A stretch of 64,000 bases of DNA from Dysidea avara (Eukaryota > Porifera > Demospongiae > Dictyoceratida > Dysideidae). Positions 1 through 13,551 of this stretch are shown here, piece after piece; positions within the stretch are counted from its first letter, which is position 1; every line of letters begins with the position of its first letter. The notes under the pieces are model-generated. The model worked only from the letters and a program-made list of their open reading frames with translations. It searched no databases and had not been told where the DNA came from. The DNA lies in the NCBI RefSeq assembly GCF_963678975.1, contig NC_089280.1:2183001-2247000 (forward strand), given 5' to 3'. Made by a program: the position numbers and the translations under genes.

Positions 1-101
1 TAAGTATGTACATATGTCTATACCTATGTAGTATGTAAAGAACAGTATTTTTGTTATTGTACATTTTTCATATTTTATATGTAGTGTTTATCAATCCCAG
101 C

Positions 102-205
102 CAGAGGTGGATCTAGGAGAGGGGCTAATATGGGGGCTGAAGCTCCCTTCACTTTTAGTTGACCAATATGCTGAAAATTATAATGAACTTTAGTCTTAGT
201 TATTT
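102..205 (+). mobile_element. 5' end fragment of CAGGGGCGGAT-type transposon
   Basis: The stretch starts with a CAGAGGTGGATCTAGG terminus and continues with 'gggggctgaagctcccttc' and 'ttgaccaatatgctg'. This closely matches the first ~90 bases of the complete element at 15512. No 3' end is seen, so it is a truncated copy. It lies in an intron of the dead GABA-B copy that follows. Confidence 0.55.
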
Positions 206-750
206 GTTGGGGAACATGTACATTTTACACAGCTCTATTGTGTGACTACATATATCTATATCATGCTTACTGTTAAATGAGCTTATGTTAACAATGCTCC
301 TGTCATAATCATGATACATGTTCAAAGGTAGACATGTTTACACTACCCACTATAACATTTCTTGCTCACATGTTGTACTTACTGTACATTGCTTACTGTT
401 GATCGACACAGGTCTCTTATACTGCTTCTTCTTCACTGTTCGGAGAAGACAAGTTCAGTTATCCTAGATTTTACCGACTGGTGCCAATAACAGAACAAGT
501 AGCTGATGGGTATGTGGCAGTTGTGAAGAAGTTACGGTGGAGAAGAGTTGCAGTAATATCACATGATAGTGAGCTACACCTCAGTATAAGACATTCATAC
601 AAGATTGCAGTAAATAATTACTCTATATAGGTTGGAAGATACACTTAATAGTTAGTATACATGTTTTGACGCATGAATGTTTTGGACATGGTCCAACACA
701 CGTCATCAAAAGTGTTAAGGTGGGTCAGTGCAGTGCCATCATTACTATTC

Positions 751-2575
751 CAGGGGTGGATCTAGGATTTCAGAAGGGGGGATGCTAACAATGGTTGGTT
801 GGCTAAGAAAAGTGAAACTAGTTACAACTAGCTGTAGTGTGCAAAGCACACTCAACATGCAGAGCATGCTCTATCTAGGGGGTCTGGGGGCATGCCCCCA
901 CAGAAAATTTTGCAAATTTAGCCTATTCAGTATTAAAATTTGGCAATATTTTGACTGAAAAATGATACCACTTTGTTTAAGTGATTCACAATGCTTGTAA
1001 TTAAAGCATTGTGAGTCACCTAATTTATAAGTGTAATAACGTTGAAACGACACCATTATTCCAGAACAGTTGTAACAGCTACTAGCTGCATGTCATATAC
1101 AGCCACAGCCAGTACCTAAAAATATATTCTTTACAAGAACAGGAAGGAGAAGGATGCAGCTACACATATGATCAATACTTGCCATTAATTTTGTGTTTGA
1201 AATACCTTAATTTAGTGGTACATTAAATTTAGCAATTTTAGAGTTTGGTTTTTTGCTAATTGATTGTATCAATTCACGAATTAATAAAATTTATATGGTG
1301 AATTCACCAATATACAAGATTGCTAAATTTATAGTGTATTGCTTGGCTTAAGGTACTGTATAGCTAGTGTGCTTTACAGTCTCATGGCTCAAACTATAAC
1401 GTCCAAACAGCAACAATGAAGGGAAGGTTAGAGAGGGCAAGTATACACTCACCATGTAGTGTGTAGAGTACGCATACAGGAGGTCGGGGGTGATGCTCCC
1501 TCTGGAAATTTTTGGAATATAGCTATCACAAGATTGAATCTGGAAGCTATTTTTAACCAAATACTCTATTGTACTGAAAGATTGTGGGGGTACAAGATGG
1601 ATGAGTTCAGTTGTAAGCAATTTTAGAAAAACAGAACTACACTTTTAAATGCTATATATTGGATTATAAGGCAATACATAATAGTGGATTGTCAAAGACA
1701 TACACAGGATTGGATCTTAATTAAGGTCATTGTAGAGATTTAAAATGCACACAAAAATAACTTCAACTTTGTAGTATATATAGCCACAGACTGTTCTGTT
1801 ACTATTTCAATCTGGCTTTTTACAACTATATGGCCCCATCACCATATTAATATTTTACAACCAGAGTCCAAAATCACTTAAATATACAACTAGTTTTTGG
1901 CCACAACTAACCCCCTTATAATGTGACAGCGTAATGCTGTGGTATCATTTGAGCTTATAAAGTTGAGCTTCACTAAGGGGGTTTGGGAGTGAAAACCCTG
2001 CATGACATTAAATTTTATTAGCTTCAATTGATGCTAGATTCAGATAACTGCAGCATGGAACTTTGGTATTGATAAAGCAAAAACAAAGGGTTCTCAGATA
2101 CTGTGACCTTGTTAACTGTATACATGCTAAGAAATTAACTGTTTTACTTAAGCATGTCAACCCAAGCATCAATGTAGCAACAATTGAAAATAACCACTAT
2201 AATATTAAACTATTTGACAGAAGTTGTTAGCAGTGCACATGCAGGTCAAGAAAACGCCCTGGCAACTTCTTTTTAAAAAACACATTATGATGGATGTTCT
2301 ATTAGAGTAGTTGACTGTTCTATTAGAGTATTTCGATTTTTATCAGCTTTTAGGTTAAGTCTCACACCAAAAGTATAGTTTCAACCCCTCTTAGTAATTC
2401 TAAGTAAAGATTAGCTATTCTCCTTTCTCTTTCCATCTTTTCATTGCCCATGCATATCGTATAAGATGCAATTGCATCTACACTGCAACTTCTAGAAGCT
2501 TTCTAGCTTGTTCATGGTAAAATTTTGGAAGGGGGGTGCTTGAGCACCCCAAGCACCCCCCTAAATCCGCCCTTG
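751..2575. mobile_element. Non-autonomous DNA transposon, 5-bp TSD, in the GABA-B pseudogene
   Basis: The element begins CAGGGGTGGATCTAGG and ends CCTAAATCCGCCCTTG, which are inverted repeats of each other. It is flanked by the direct repeat TATTC (746-750 and 2576-2580). The homologous intact gene (minus strand, near 47600) has an uninterrupted TATTCCTCAGAGAG, so the empty site is seen directly. No transposase frame is visible. CAGGGG termini with a 5-bp duplication suggest the hAT superfamily (hAT5-like). Inside are the 'GGGGGTCTGGGGGCATGCCCCC' core (about 880-900) and two tandem CTATTAGAGTA boxes (about 2300-2335). Confidence 0.85.
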
Positions 2576-3373
2576 TATTCCACAGAGAGTCAATGCCAGG
2601 ATTATAATACATGATAACTTTGGTACCTCACTGTAGCTGTACACTTCTGGTGTATGGTAGGTGATATGGAATGTGATTAGTATACAAACTACGTATCATG
2701 TGATATATTTCCTTCTGATATTCATGAATGCACTATATTCAGTATGATAGTTCTAATAACATCCAATTCTCAGAGCAAGGTGTAATGGGATTGTTTTGAC
2801 ATTTCTCATGTTTCTTTTCCACAAGCAGTTGTAAAGTACATATATGTGTAAGGCTTAGATTTTGATCGGATGCCTCCCGTGGTTACTGCTTGTCACACAC
2901 AAGGACGGAATCAAAGCACTATATGCTCTTCCATGATGATTAAGTCACATTTATTCTCCTACCAGAAAATCATATTATGACTTGAGTGACACAGCGATAT
3001 ACTTAACTCTGAACAAACATCAAAAAACGTCAGAACATTTTTGACAAGTTGAATGACCAAGTAACATTTTGATGAAATATGCTTAAGCTGTATAAGAGGA
3101 TACTTATGAGTATTACAAGTAGAAACACAGCCGGTAATTCAACTTTCATTTTGGGACATATTTGATTTGATAATGACTTTATGTACTGGATACAGGAACA
3201 GAATAATTGCAATCAATGGTATTGGGGGTACAGTACTGAAGCTCTGGGGTAGTAGCCATTTAAAGAAAAATATAACTCACAATTACTTAAATTACTTACT
3301 CATTAAAATTACGGATCAGGGAGTCTACTGCATGGGTATACAAAATGGTACATGCAAGGGTTGTCATGTCTAA

Positions 3374-3426
3374 AGTTAGATTTAAAAAGTGATGCTTGTC
3401 CACGCATCACTTTTAAATATCTAACT
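3374..3426. repeat. Short hairpin-forming inverted repeat
   Basis: AGTTAGATTTAAAAAGTGATGC and GCATCACTTTTAAATATCTAACT face each other across an 8-base spacer, giving a near-perfect stem of about 22 bp. It lies between exons 5 and 6 of the dead GABA-B copy. It could be a tiny fold-back element or a precursor hairpin; no function can be assigned. Confidence 0.6.
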
Positions 3427-5839
3427 GAATCAGACTGATGCATATTCTGTATATCCCATGTAATTTAGTGACAGCCAAAATGAAATACAGCACCCAAAAT
3501 GATACAATATTGCAGCCAACATTGGCTAAACTTTATACACATCATACTGAACTACCACATAGCACAAAAACTTAATGTTGCTGAATTGAATATCCAAGTA
3601 CTCCTGAAAAGATACACTAAATGTGACATTTTGAGAGGAGAAATTTTGACAAACTGAAATGTAAATTGTTGAAATTTCCCCTGTTAGATTCTAAGACTTT
3701 TCCACAGTATATAATTGATTAACATTTTCCTGCAGGTAATCAGGGAGAAGCTAGAAGGACCGGATTTTGTATGGTTTCTACATGGATGGTTTAAACTAAC
3801 TGGTAGAATACAAGAACAGAACGTCATGTTCTGCTAACAAAATAAAAGCTACTCTAGAACACACTTTAGGAGGTCTTGGAAACAACTAGCTACTCGCAAC
3901 TAACATATGTAGAATAGTACATCTCTGACTAGGTATATAGATACGATGTGAGGAGGATTTGACTGAAAATGCTTCAAGTTCAGTTACAACAGATATTTTT
4001 CTCAACTATGGATATGTGTGTGATACAATGTGGGCCATTGTTCTTGCCTTAAGCTCATCCATATCAATACTGGAAGATAGAGGGTTGGGAAGACTGGAAG
4101 ACTTCACTTATGATTCAGTTGAAATGGCAAATGTGTTCACTGAAGCTGTTGCTAATGTGTCATTTCAAGGAATATCAGTTAGTAGATATATAGCTACCAT
4201 GCTACTATTGTGTGTGTGTTAAGATATACGTACGCCACCAGCTGAAGATGTGCATTAGGCAGCCTGGACAGTATCATGAGTAAATATAGCAACCAAGATT
4301 TTTTATCATATTTAGAAAATACAGAAGTACAGAACATTTCTTTTCAGACATTACACACCCTGCACATTTAGGTCTGTTCATGATTGACAGCAAAACTCTT
4401 TTTGCTAAAATAAATATATAGTTACATTATAGCAACTGTGTTTGTATGTACGTAACAGTGTCACTTCAAGGAAATCTGAACAGAAACAATCTTTCAGTCC
4501 GTCTAATACTTGGATTATACGCACATAAGGGTCTGGTGATGACTATACATGTGCAGTAGTACCTGTGATGATCTTTGACCCATCAAATGGTTTAGTTGAA
4601 CTACCAGGACAAACTCTGACATGGCAAGGTAACCTGTACAGTACACTACAATTAGCACTCTAATATGCAGCTACACGTCCCGCGGGTGGAAATACTCCCA
4701 AAGATGGTCCCAGTCCCATATTGCTACACAAGTCATTGTTGTAGCAATCTTTACCACACCTGGAATACTGTTTGCATTTTGTTTCCTTCTGTTCACTGTC
4801 TACTACAGGAACCATCTGTATGTACAAATCTATACTGGAACATTTGTATTACAGTACTTGTACATTACTATGTAACTGTAGTTCATGTGCTGGCTATACT
4901 GTAAAATGGTGATCATTATCTACATGTAGGGTTGTAAAGAGAAGCAGTCATCTTCTCAACTCTGTAATCTTAACAGCAGTTCTAGTAGGTCTTATTGGAG
5001 TTGCATTACACACCATCATTCTCACTCCTACAATGAGTACAACTGCAACCACTGCTGTTTGTAATGTGAGCACCGATAGTTAGTATATATGCTGTACTAG
5101 TAGTTAAATGCTCAGATAAGGTATTGGATGATGAAACTAGCATTCTCAGGCACATTGATCATAAAGATCTGGCAAGACTACAGAATGATCACAAACCTCT
5201 TGAATACACAACTGGTTTACAAGGTGCATGTTTGAATCATTCAAAGATGTGATAATTTAGGCAGAAATACCTTAGTGACAAGTATGTATTTGCTGGTGCT
5301 AATCATGGCAATAGTGTCACCTTGGTGATCACTTTACAATCTTGATGAGGTATTGTTCTTAACAATAGTGACAATGTAACCTTTAATTACTGTACTATTG
5401 ATGTGAAAGTCCACTTTACTTGTAGAGGAAGTCATGATTTTGTACTGTCCTTTGGAAGAAGTATACAAGTGTTTTTTCTTGGCATACCAGACAAAGAAGT
5501 ATTTCCTAAGGATTGAAATATGAGAAATACCACAAATGTGCTGTTAGCAGAGCTACCTGTACACTGTTCACCTCAAGAATGTTGACAATCACCTCAAGAT
5601 GGTAACATTGCTAGCATTGTGGTCAATTTAATGATACTTAGTTATGGTTGACTGTTGTATGAGGATAACTGTTTCATACCCAGACTGTAAGAACAGTTTT
5701 TATAATGACTTAATTTACTGCTATGTTGATCGTAATAAATTTCCATACCATTATTAAAACTGATAACACTAGCCTGGTTATGACACTCTGTGAATGGCTC
5801 TGGTTATATCTAACAATTTGCACCAAAGGTTAGCTACAT

Positions 5840-6220
5840 AGTATGTGCATGTGTGTGCAATGAACAGGACATATTTTACAGTATGCATGTATAGAGGTAT
5901 AATTGTGGGGTGGTGGCCTCAAACCTGGGATTGATAATTGGAGTCTTAAGCTCCAAGAGAGCATGAAGGCAGCGTTTGCCTGCCTCTTCCAGGGGCATGG
6001 CTTTATTGGAATCTAAGAGAGGCTTCATGGGTTGTGACTCAGGAATGATGTCAAAGTTAATGTCCATCAGTAACTCTATATAGTTTCTTTTACAAAGTAA
6101 CTTGCCCAACACTGCTCAAATGTTATATCATCAATGTCGAATAATAGCTGCTTTGGGAGTGAAAGTATAGACACTTTGTTTTGGAGGGATGGTAGTTGTG
6201 TGCATGTGTGTGTGTGTGTG
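5840..6220. other. Unassigned interval
   Basis: A 78-codon open frame on the minus strand (6112-5876, including IELLMDINFDIIPESQ) looks moderately protein-like. I do not recognise it and see no splice context or homologous copy in the window. The right edge (about 6198-6225) is a short GT repeat that precedes a SINE. Confidence 0.3.
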
Positions 6221-6228
6221 TGTGAGTC

Positions 6229-6690
6229 AGCATAGCCAAGTGGCTAGAGCATTGGCCTGGTAATCAATTAAAGTTCTGGGATCAATGCCCAGTTATGCAA
6301 ATTGGTGTTGTTGTCTGCTGGAGCAAGAAACTTTACTCACGTTGCTCCAGTGTACCCATAATGGGGATCTGGTGGCTTGGTGTCAACTGGGGAAGCGACC
6401 CACCCATGCAGCGCAGCAGTGTCATCAATGGATACCTGCATGGTATTTACTGTGGAAGCAAATACCTAACTAACTGTCCTTGTTTCACTTGGCAGTTTTG
6501 GGGTTGTTGTGGAACTTTAATTGGGTTCCATAATTTCTCTATGTGAGACCCAGACAGTCATCCTGGGGCTTACTAGTCCTGCTCCGAGAGGGAGGGAGGG
6601 AGGGAATGAGAGAGCAAGAGAAGAGGGAGTACAATTCACTGGGTAGGTGTGAACATAAAGAAGCAAAGCAAAAAGCAGCTTGTCTGTGTG
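6229..6690 (+). mobile_element. tRNA-derived SINE (copy 1)
   Basis: The head looks like a tRNA: box A TAGCCAAGTGG at 6233-6243 and a degenerate box B GGGATCAATGCC at 6278-6289. The body ('gcaagaaactttactcac', 'ggtggcttggtgtcaactgg') and the tail 'aagcaaagcaaaaagc' match the reverse-strand copy at 42690-43113, which identifies a family. The middle is diverged. It sits next to a GT microsatellite. Confidence 0.75.
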
Positions 6691-7049
6691 TCTGTGATTG
6701 TGTATGTGTACAGTATCTGATTCTGCTGTGTCCTGAGTAACCTACAAGTTAGGCCAGATGAGAGGAAATCTACTTGCTGGCTTGAAGTCTTGAAATACTG
6801 ATGCAAGGGAGTCCCCTGGAGACCAGAATCCCATGGCTAGGTGAGTTCTCTCTCTTAGCTAAAATCCAATGGCTTGTAAATGGTTTATTCAGCATTCCCC
6901 GGTTGAGTGAGTGTGTACCTTCCATCAATGGTTGGGGCGGAGATGATCTCAAGAGAGGTGAATCGTGCACGTTTGTGTGTGTGCGTACAATGTTAACACA
7001 CTTTTATAGTGTGTATATCAATATGCTAAAGTGACAGTTTCTACCACTG

Positions 7050-7250
7050 GACTATACAATACACAATAATAGTAAGGTAACACCCATCAGTGTTACAGTC
7101 CATCTGACATACATGTTGGCCACAAAACTCTTGATATCCCCCAAGCACTATATTGTGAGACAATGTTACTATCCATATACAGTGTAACATTTGCCACTGC
7201 TTCAATCCTGCTATATGTGTGAAGTTCATTCACTACAAGTTGGATATACT
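7050..7250 (-). repeat. Duplicated flank downstream of HSD copy A
   Basis: Read on the minus strand this matches 38060-38260 on the plus strand, downstream of HSD copy C (shared 'cacatatagcaggattgaagcagtgg'). The duplicated segment therefore runs beyond the last exon. A cysteine-rich frame (FCGQHVCQMDCNT here, FCGKHVCRMNCNT in the other copy) is shared but has no evident gene around it. Confidence 0.5.
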
Positions 7251-7261
7251 GTAATCTGCTC

Positions 7262-7440
7262 TCTTTTTTCAATGCAAAATGATTTTCGTATGCAAAAATT
7301 ATTTACACGAGACTTGTGCACAAGATCAAGATATTCTAATAGAGCAGTCATTCACGTAAAATAACTTTTGTTCAGTGTACACACCAATTTTTATTATGAG
7401 AATTTTTGTACGAAAATAAAGCAAATCACGGTATGCACTA
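7262..7440. mobile_element. AT-rich MITE (family copy 1)
   Basis: The ends are inverted and rich in 'tacgaaaataaagcaaat' and 'atgcaaaattatt' type sequence. The same family recurs at 37877-38055 and 60650-60835. A CTCTAATAGAGCAGTC box lies in the centre (about 7333-7350). Confidence 0.55.
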
Positions 7441-7664
7441 TAAACACAAAGTTAAAAAGTAACGCCATAAGGACGTCATCTTGTCTACAAATGCCAAAAA
7501 AGTAACCATACAATAGAACATAAATTCTTTTCTCCTGATGACATTTATGCTTTGACATTCAAAATACTTCCTAGTTTATTTATAGATCATTTTCTGTAAA
7601 GTTGGTTAATCCTCTACAAGTATACTAAGTGTATGTCCACGTGTTAACAAATCTGAATATTGAG

Positions 7665-10600
7665 TTATGCAATGGAATCACTAAATAGTTGTCCAAAATA
7701 TGTACCAATGTAGTCAAAGCAGTAAGGACACAGTGAGTAGAGATGACCAACAAAGAAACCATCCCATGTGATGTAGTAATATAATTTCTTTAAGGGTAAT
7801 CCCCTGATCATCCTCTCTACACATTCCTATTAAAATATCACATCTCATTACAAGCACAGATTTGCTGCTGTGGTGGAGCAGTACGATATTATCCACTCCA
7901 CCCTTACACATCATTAACAAAGTTGTGGACTCATATTTAAATTTCTTACTTCAGAAGTTATTCCTGGCTCAAACATTAAGTTTTGTTTAGGTTTCAAGTT
8001 GTTGATAGCTGTGGTAGTGTACACGTAAGGTAATGGCATTATAACAATTGAAATGTTCTCTTGTCTCAACTGAAACTCCATATTGAGGCTACTAAAATAT
8101 CCTGTATAATATACATACCACTGAATGGTAAGTCACAATATTGTCATGGTTACCATTTAGAGCATGTTTGCTAGCACAGTAGGGTGTCACCATCGGCATC
8201 CCTAACCATCCTGAGATGATAGTTTATTAATATTTTGGTTATATACAAATGGTATGTACCTGCCAAAGAAGATACAGCTAGTATAGTACCATGACTTTCC
8301 CTCAAGTGATCTATTGAAAACTTGGTGAGATAGACTCCTTGAAGAACATTCACTCTGTCATGTAACAAGTGAAAATTTGCCACACATCAATACAAACACA
8401 CATCTCTCAACATATAAACGTAGCCATACTTTGCACAACAGAATAGATACACTTTATTAAGAGGTTCATTAACAACTCATTTTTCACTAAGGTATAGCTT
8501 TCAGAGTATCTGGAGTGCAAGTAACAGTCTCACACTGACTGAAGGGTGGGAGAAGCAAAGTAGGGCCCAAAATGGACAAAGGTGGCATTGGCAAAGCTCC
8601 ACAGAACAATTGCAAGCATTAACACAATACACGCTTGCTCCATGGTAATTTTGCAATGCTATTCAAGCCATACACCGCTTATGCCAAAGACAAGAAAGCA
8701 GTAACGGCTTTCACACGTCTGGTCGTAGAAAACAGTGAGGCTGGGGGATAGTATGAACATATCAGAATATTGGGATAGCATCACTTTCGGTATTGCCTAT
8801 CGTTTTAAAAATTACTATCAGACAGTAATTAAGATGTAAAAATATGCAGATATTACAGCAAAATGCTTTTTAAAATAATATTTGGGAGCAAAAATTAACC
8901 TAAAAAGGCTGTTTAGTCTCTTAGTGAAAACATATCCATAAGTAACATCCCTACTTGCATATCTCTTTGAAGATAATAAGTAGAAAAGTGAATTTTCACT
9001 ATCGTTGCACTTTCATCTATCGTGAACAGTGTCTTACTATTGTTCGGACATTGAAAAATCCACCATCGCCCAGCCCAAGAAAGCAGACCCTTTAAATTTA
9101 AGAATAAATTAGCCTGTAAATGGATAGAGAAGATAGTGCACTAACTTAATGATTTGCCATTTTATGATGTGCCAAAAAGACAACACAAATCAGGTGACAT
9201 ATTACAAACTATACACATTAGGGCTGAGCGATACTACCATTTTAGTATCACGATTGATACTAAAGCCACTATTCACGATACTGAATAGTTCACAATACTT
9301 ACAAATAAGTCAATCATAGCTGGTGCTACATAGCATATTGCTCAGCATTCCTGCAGGAAGTCCTTATAGGTGATAACAAACTAGCCACTATCATCCTTGT
9401 TTACAGTAACAGTTATTGTAACACATGCTTTGAGGTTGTTATGGTGTTCACACCTCTCTGCAGGGGAAACCAGATGGGTGGACTTTATCATTTACAAGCC
9501 TAGTACTGCATAACAAATGGATTTTTAATGACAATAATGTACAGGCATGGTATCACGATAGTTAATAACAAAATATCACAATATCGATACTTTCAAAATA
9601 TCACGATATATTGATAAAACGGTAGTATCGCTCAGCCCTAATACACATATGTAAAGACACAGCCTCAGTAGCTGTGACACTTCAATGCTGCTGCCCAGAG
9701 AATACGGTGTATTGGTGGGCTTCATGATGCTAGCACACACAAATCCTTATCTGGCAGGCCTAGTAGGTAGTAAAATGTCACAGGTTAAATCTGAGGAACT
9801 TGACATCCCACTAAACCACACTGACAATGTCAGACAAGATGAGGTGGTGTTTGCTTCTTAGCTAATACCATACAGGTTGTCACAGCTCCTTAGCTAATAC
9901 CATACAGGTCCTCACAACTCCTTAGCTAATACCATACAGGTCCTCACAACTCCTTAGCTAATACCATACAGGTCCTCACAACTCCTTAGCTAATACCATA
10001 CAGGTCCTCACAGCTCCTTAGCTAATACCATACAGGTCCTCACAGCTCCTTAGCTAATACCATACAGGTCCTCACAGCTCCTTAGCTAATACCATACAGG
10101 TCCTCACAGCTCCTTAGCTAATACCATACGGGTCCTCACAGCTCCTTAGCTAATACCATACAGGTCCTCACAGCTCCTTAGCTAATACCATACAGGTCCT
10201 CACAGCTCCTTAGCTAATACCATACAGGTCCTCACAACTCCTTATACCATACAGGTCCTCACAGCTCCTTAGCCAATACCATACAGGTCCTCACAGCTCC
10301 TTAGCTAATACCATACAGGTCCTCACAGCTCCTTAGCTAATACCATACAGGTCCTCACAGCTCCTTAGCTAATACCATACCGGTCCTCACAGCTCCTTAG
10401 CTAATACCATACAGGTCCTCACAGCTCCTTAGCTAATACCATACAGGTCCTCACAGCTCCTTAGCTAATACCATACAGGTCCTCACAGCTCCTTAGCTAA
10501 TACCATACAGGTCCTCACAGCTCCTTAGCTAATACCATACAGGTCCTCACAGCTCCTTAGCTAATACCATACAGGTCCTCACAGCTGGGTAAACTGGCAT

Positions 10601-13510
10601 ATTTACTTGGTTAAACACCACATCTCCAGTAGTAGCTGCACTTAAGTAGTGCCATAATCGATTTCAAAAAAAAGGCTTGAACAGCATCAATTTTGAATAG
10701 TTTATTTATTTATTATTTATTAATGCTTTACAGCACAAGTGCTGAAGGTCTGTAGAACACCTGGTCCTACAGCCTGCTCAAAGACTTTAGCTACTTAAGG
10801 TGTGTTTGAAAAGTTGGAGAAAGGAGAAAAAATCCATGACTGGACCTAGGTAGTCTCGAACCTGCAGCCATCCGATTTACGCTAGTTGCCACATCGATTT
10901 TTGAAACTAAGGTAATAAACATCCCAGCAAGAGTTAATGATTAACTCTTGATCCCAGCGTTTAACCACATAAATATAATAAGTATAAGGGAGGCCCTGTC
11001 TGCCCACCCTATTAAAAATAAGACTGAAAACTCCAGGGAAAGTTACAGTATACATTGGCATTGCTACTGTAGATTTAACATTTTTCATACAAGTCATTCT
11101 AAAGTAGTTAAATTGTAAAAAATTGTAGCTTCTGAGGGGTAAACCCCCAGACCATCCTAAATCATATTGCAGCATTAATGCCACCCTGTAAGTTAGCTCT
11201 AGAATCACCAGCGTGGGTAAGTTTCTTACTGGTAACAACAACTGCAGCAACTGGACGCAATCAGACATGGAAACTGGGGCTGTGTGATAATATCATAGAT
11301 TCAATATTTCAAAAGTTAATTTACTAAGTGAGAGGCGTGGGATTACTGTTGTAATCAAATATCTTGAACTAAGTGGTCTACTTTAGTTGGCTGGACTTTT
11401 CTAGCCCAGTGGCAAGCTGTACAAGTGGTCTGAGACCTTGATGAAGCTCTGGCCACTGTTGAGATGGCTGGATGTTGCTGTACAGCTCTGTTGTTTGGAT
11501 AAAAACCTGTGCTGTAAATTCCCACCCACTTTAATTCACTTCTATTCACTTCTACACAATATACCTTTTCATTTCAAAAACAATCCTTTGCTCTTCCCAC
11601 CACCCTCTTTCCACCACCCCTACTAGTATGGCCAACCTGACAAAAAAACTACCTGAAACTGGGCTATGGGATACTTACAAGGTGGAAGGTAAGGAATTGG
11701 TACAAAAATGTGAACATTTTACACATGCAGGCTTAGCTATAACACTCTGAAAACCATTTAGTTACTTAAACCAGCATTTCTCAATACTTCCAAATAAGCA
11801 ATATAAGACCAGTTTTATCAGAGACAGTTATTTTAACACTTACTTGTACACATCAAGGAACAGTTCCGCCTACAACAGAAGATGATATAATGATATGACA
11901 TGATAGACTAATCATACTGGATTATCCCGATCAACAAATGCTTTAAGAGCAGGAGAATAGGCAGCATTGAGTATCAAGATGTCAATCCCTCCCAAATGTT
12001 TAACAGCTTCACTAACAAGTAACCTACAAATATCACATTACACACACAAATCACTACTACATGATTATCTTCACTTGTTGTCCTCCTCTTTCCCAACATC
12101 TGCTCTCACTGTAAACACATCTTGTGAATATTTCTGACATAACTTTTGAGTATCCTTCAACTTGCTATCAGTACGAGCAGCTATCACCAGTCTACACACA
12201 ATGACATCAACTTCACATTACTGGACAATCACTAACCATACCTAGCTCCTAACTGAGATAGTCTAATGGCAAGATCCTTCCCAATACCATCTGATGCTCC
12301 AGTTAGTATAACCCTCTTGTCCTTGTAGTAACCTGTTAACAATTACATTACACACTATTACACCATATAGCGAGTTTTCTCATCAGATTTTCTCTTATTC
12401 GGCAGGAAATGTATAAGCAGCTACGGAAATGTTTTGAATGGTAATAAATCGATGCATCCTTTGTGTATGTTTCCTAAATGTGCTCACTACCCTTGACAAG
12501 CTTGAATTAGAGCAGTTTTGTATGATTGAGATTGGTTGTCCAAAATCCAGTCACAAATGACCCACAAAACAATTGTTTAAATTGTATACCCTTTAATAGC
12601 AGTACTAAACAAGATTTTATCTGTCACTCAATTTGTAGCTGCACACTTGTTGAATGTTGCATAAGAATGTGTAGCATGACTGCACATTCGCTTACAAATA
12701 CTGTTTTCACTACTATATGCAACCAACTGAGCAAAAGCCTGCATGCCATTTTCACACAATCCTCAAATTGATTCTCTGTGATCAAGGGTGTAGCATTTTT
12801 GTTAAATAGTCTTGGAGGTTTAGCACTAGACAGTTGAAACAGCAAGAAGTTTGTTCATAACTCAGGCATAGATTATAGGTGCTTCATTAAGGCCACTATA
12901 AGGCTCCTATTCGGTGATTATTAGTTTCCCATCCAGCTTTTCTAATTATTATGGTGCGGGCGGGAGGGTATTACCATTATACCATTATTTTATAATATTA
13001 ACACACTGATGTACAGACCTTGTCCAAATTGTCTTTCTTTCTTACTACAAACATTTCCTTCACCAGCTGATTCTACTTTTTGTGATCGCCAACTGTTTTT
13101 CGACACTCAACTGAAAGCCTGCTTTGATGAAGTCGATAGAGCACGATTGCAACTGGCACTGCAGCAATTTGCTAAGGAAAACAACAGTTCTCCTGGCGAT
13201 ATATAGCGCATTGTAGCGTTCATCAATAAAAAATTATAACAGTTTGGTATTACGTGTTCTGAGCATGCACAGAGTAAATAATGGCTTACTGTGCGGTAGC
13301 TTAAGAAGGATGCGGGCGGTGGATGAGAAACTAATAATCACCAAATAGAGGCCTAACAAAGAAATGACAATGATATAAATAAGCAAGTGCCCATAACTCA
13401 GACATGTTCTCTATAAGTGTAGCTATATATGGAATATCAAAAACATGTTGCATTTGAGTAGGGATCATAGAAATAAAAAAAACTATGAAACAAGGCATCT
13501 ATACCTGCAG

Positions 13511-13551
<41 letters not shown>

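Larger units (their letters stand above)
412..5829 (+). pseudogene. Dead inverted copy of GABA-B-type receptor (exons 3-14)
   Basis: Exon by exon this matches the intact gene on the opposite strand at 42479-49263. Remnants are: exon 3 412-585 (translates to FSYPRFYRLVPITEQVADGY), exon 4 631-719, exon 5 2586-2656, exon 6 3736-3932, exon 7 about 3945-4177, exon 8 about 4453-4519, exon 9 about 4560-4628, exon 10 4671-4817, exon 11 4930-5065, exon 12 from 5116, exon 13 about 5263-5349, exon 14 about 5402-5829. Lesions visible against the intact gene: exon 3 donor GT changed to AT, 13 bases lost in exon 4, 5 extra bases in exon 5, a 10-base deletion in exon 10, about 4 extra bases in exon 13, and a transposon in the intron before exon 5. 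Exon 11 (second membrane helix) is still open. Exons 1-2 would lie left of the window. It cannot make a seven-helix receptor; transcription is possible but unsupported. Confidence 0.88.

Noticed and set aside
6229-6300. Possible tRNA gene
   Set aside because: Box A and a weak box B are present, but no cloverleaf with a proper anticodon arm is visible and the sequence continues as a SINE body with a second family copy at 42690-43113.
9860-10587. Regular direct repeats that could suggest a CRISPR array
   Set aside because: Units abut without spacers and the context is a eukaryotic intron; it is a minisatellite.
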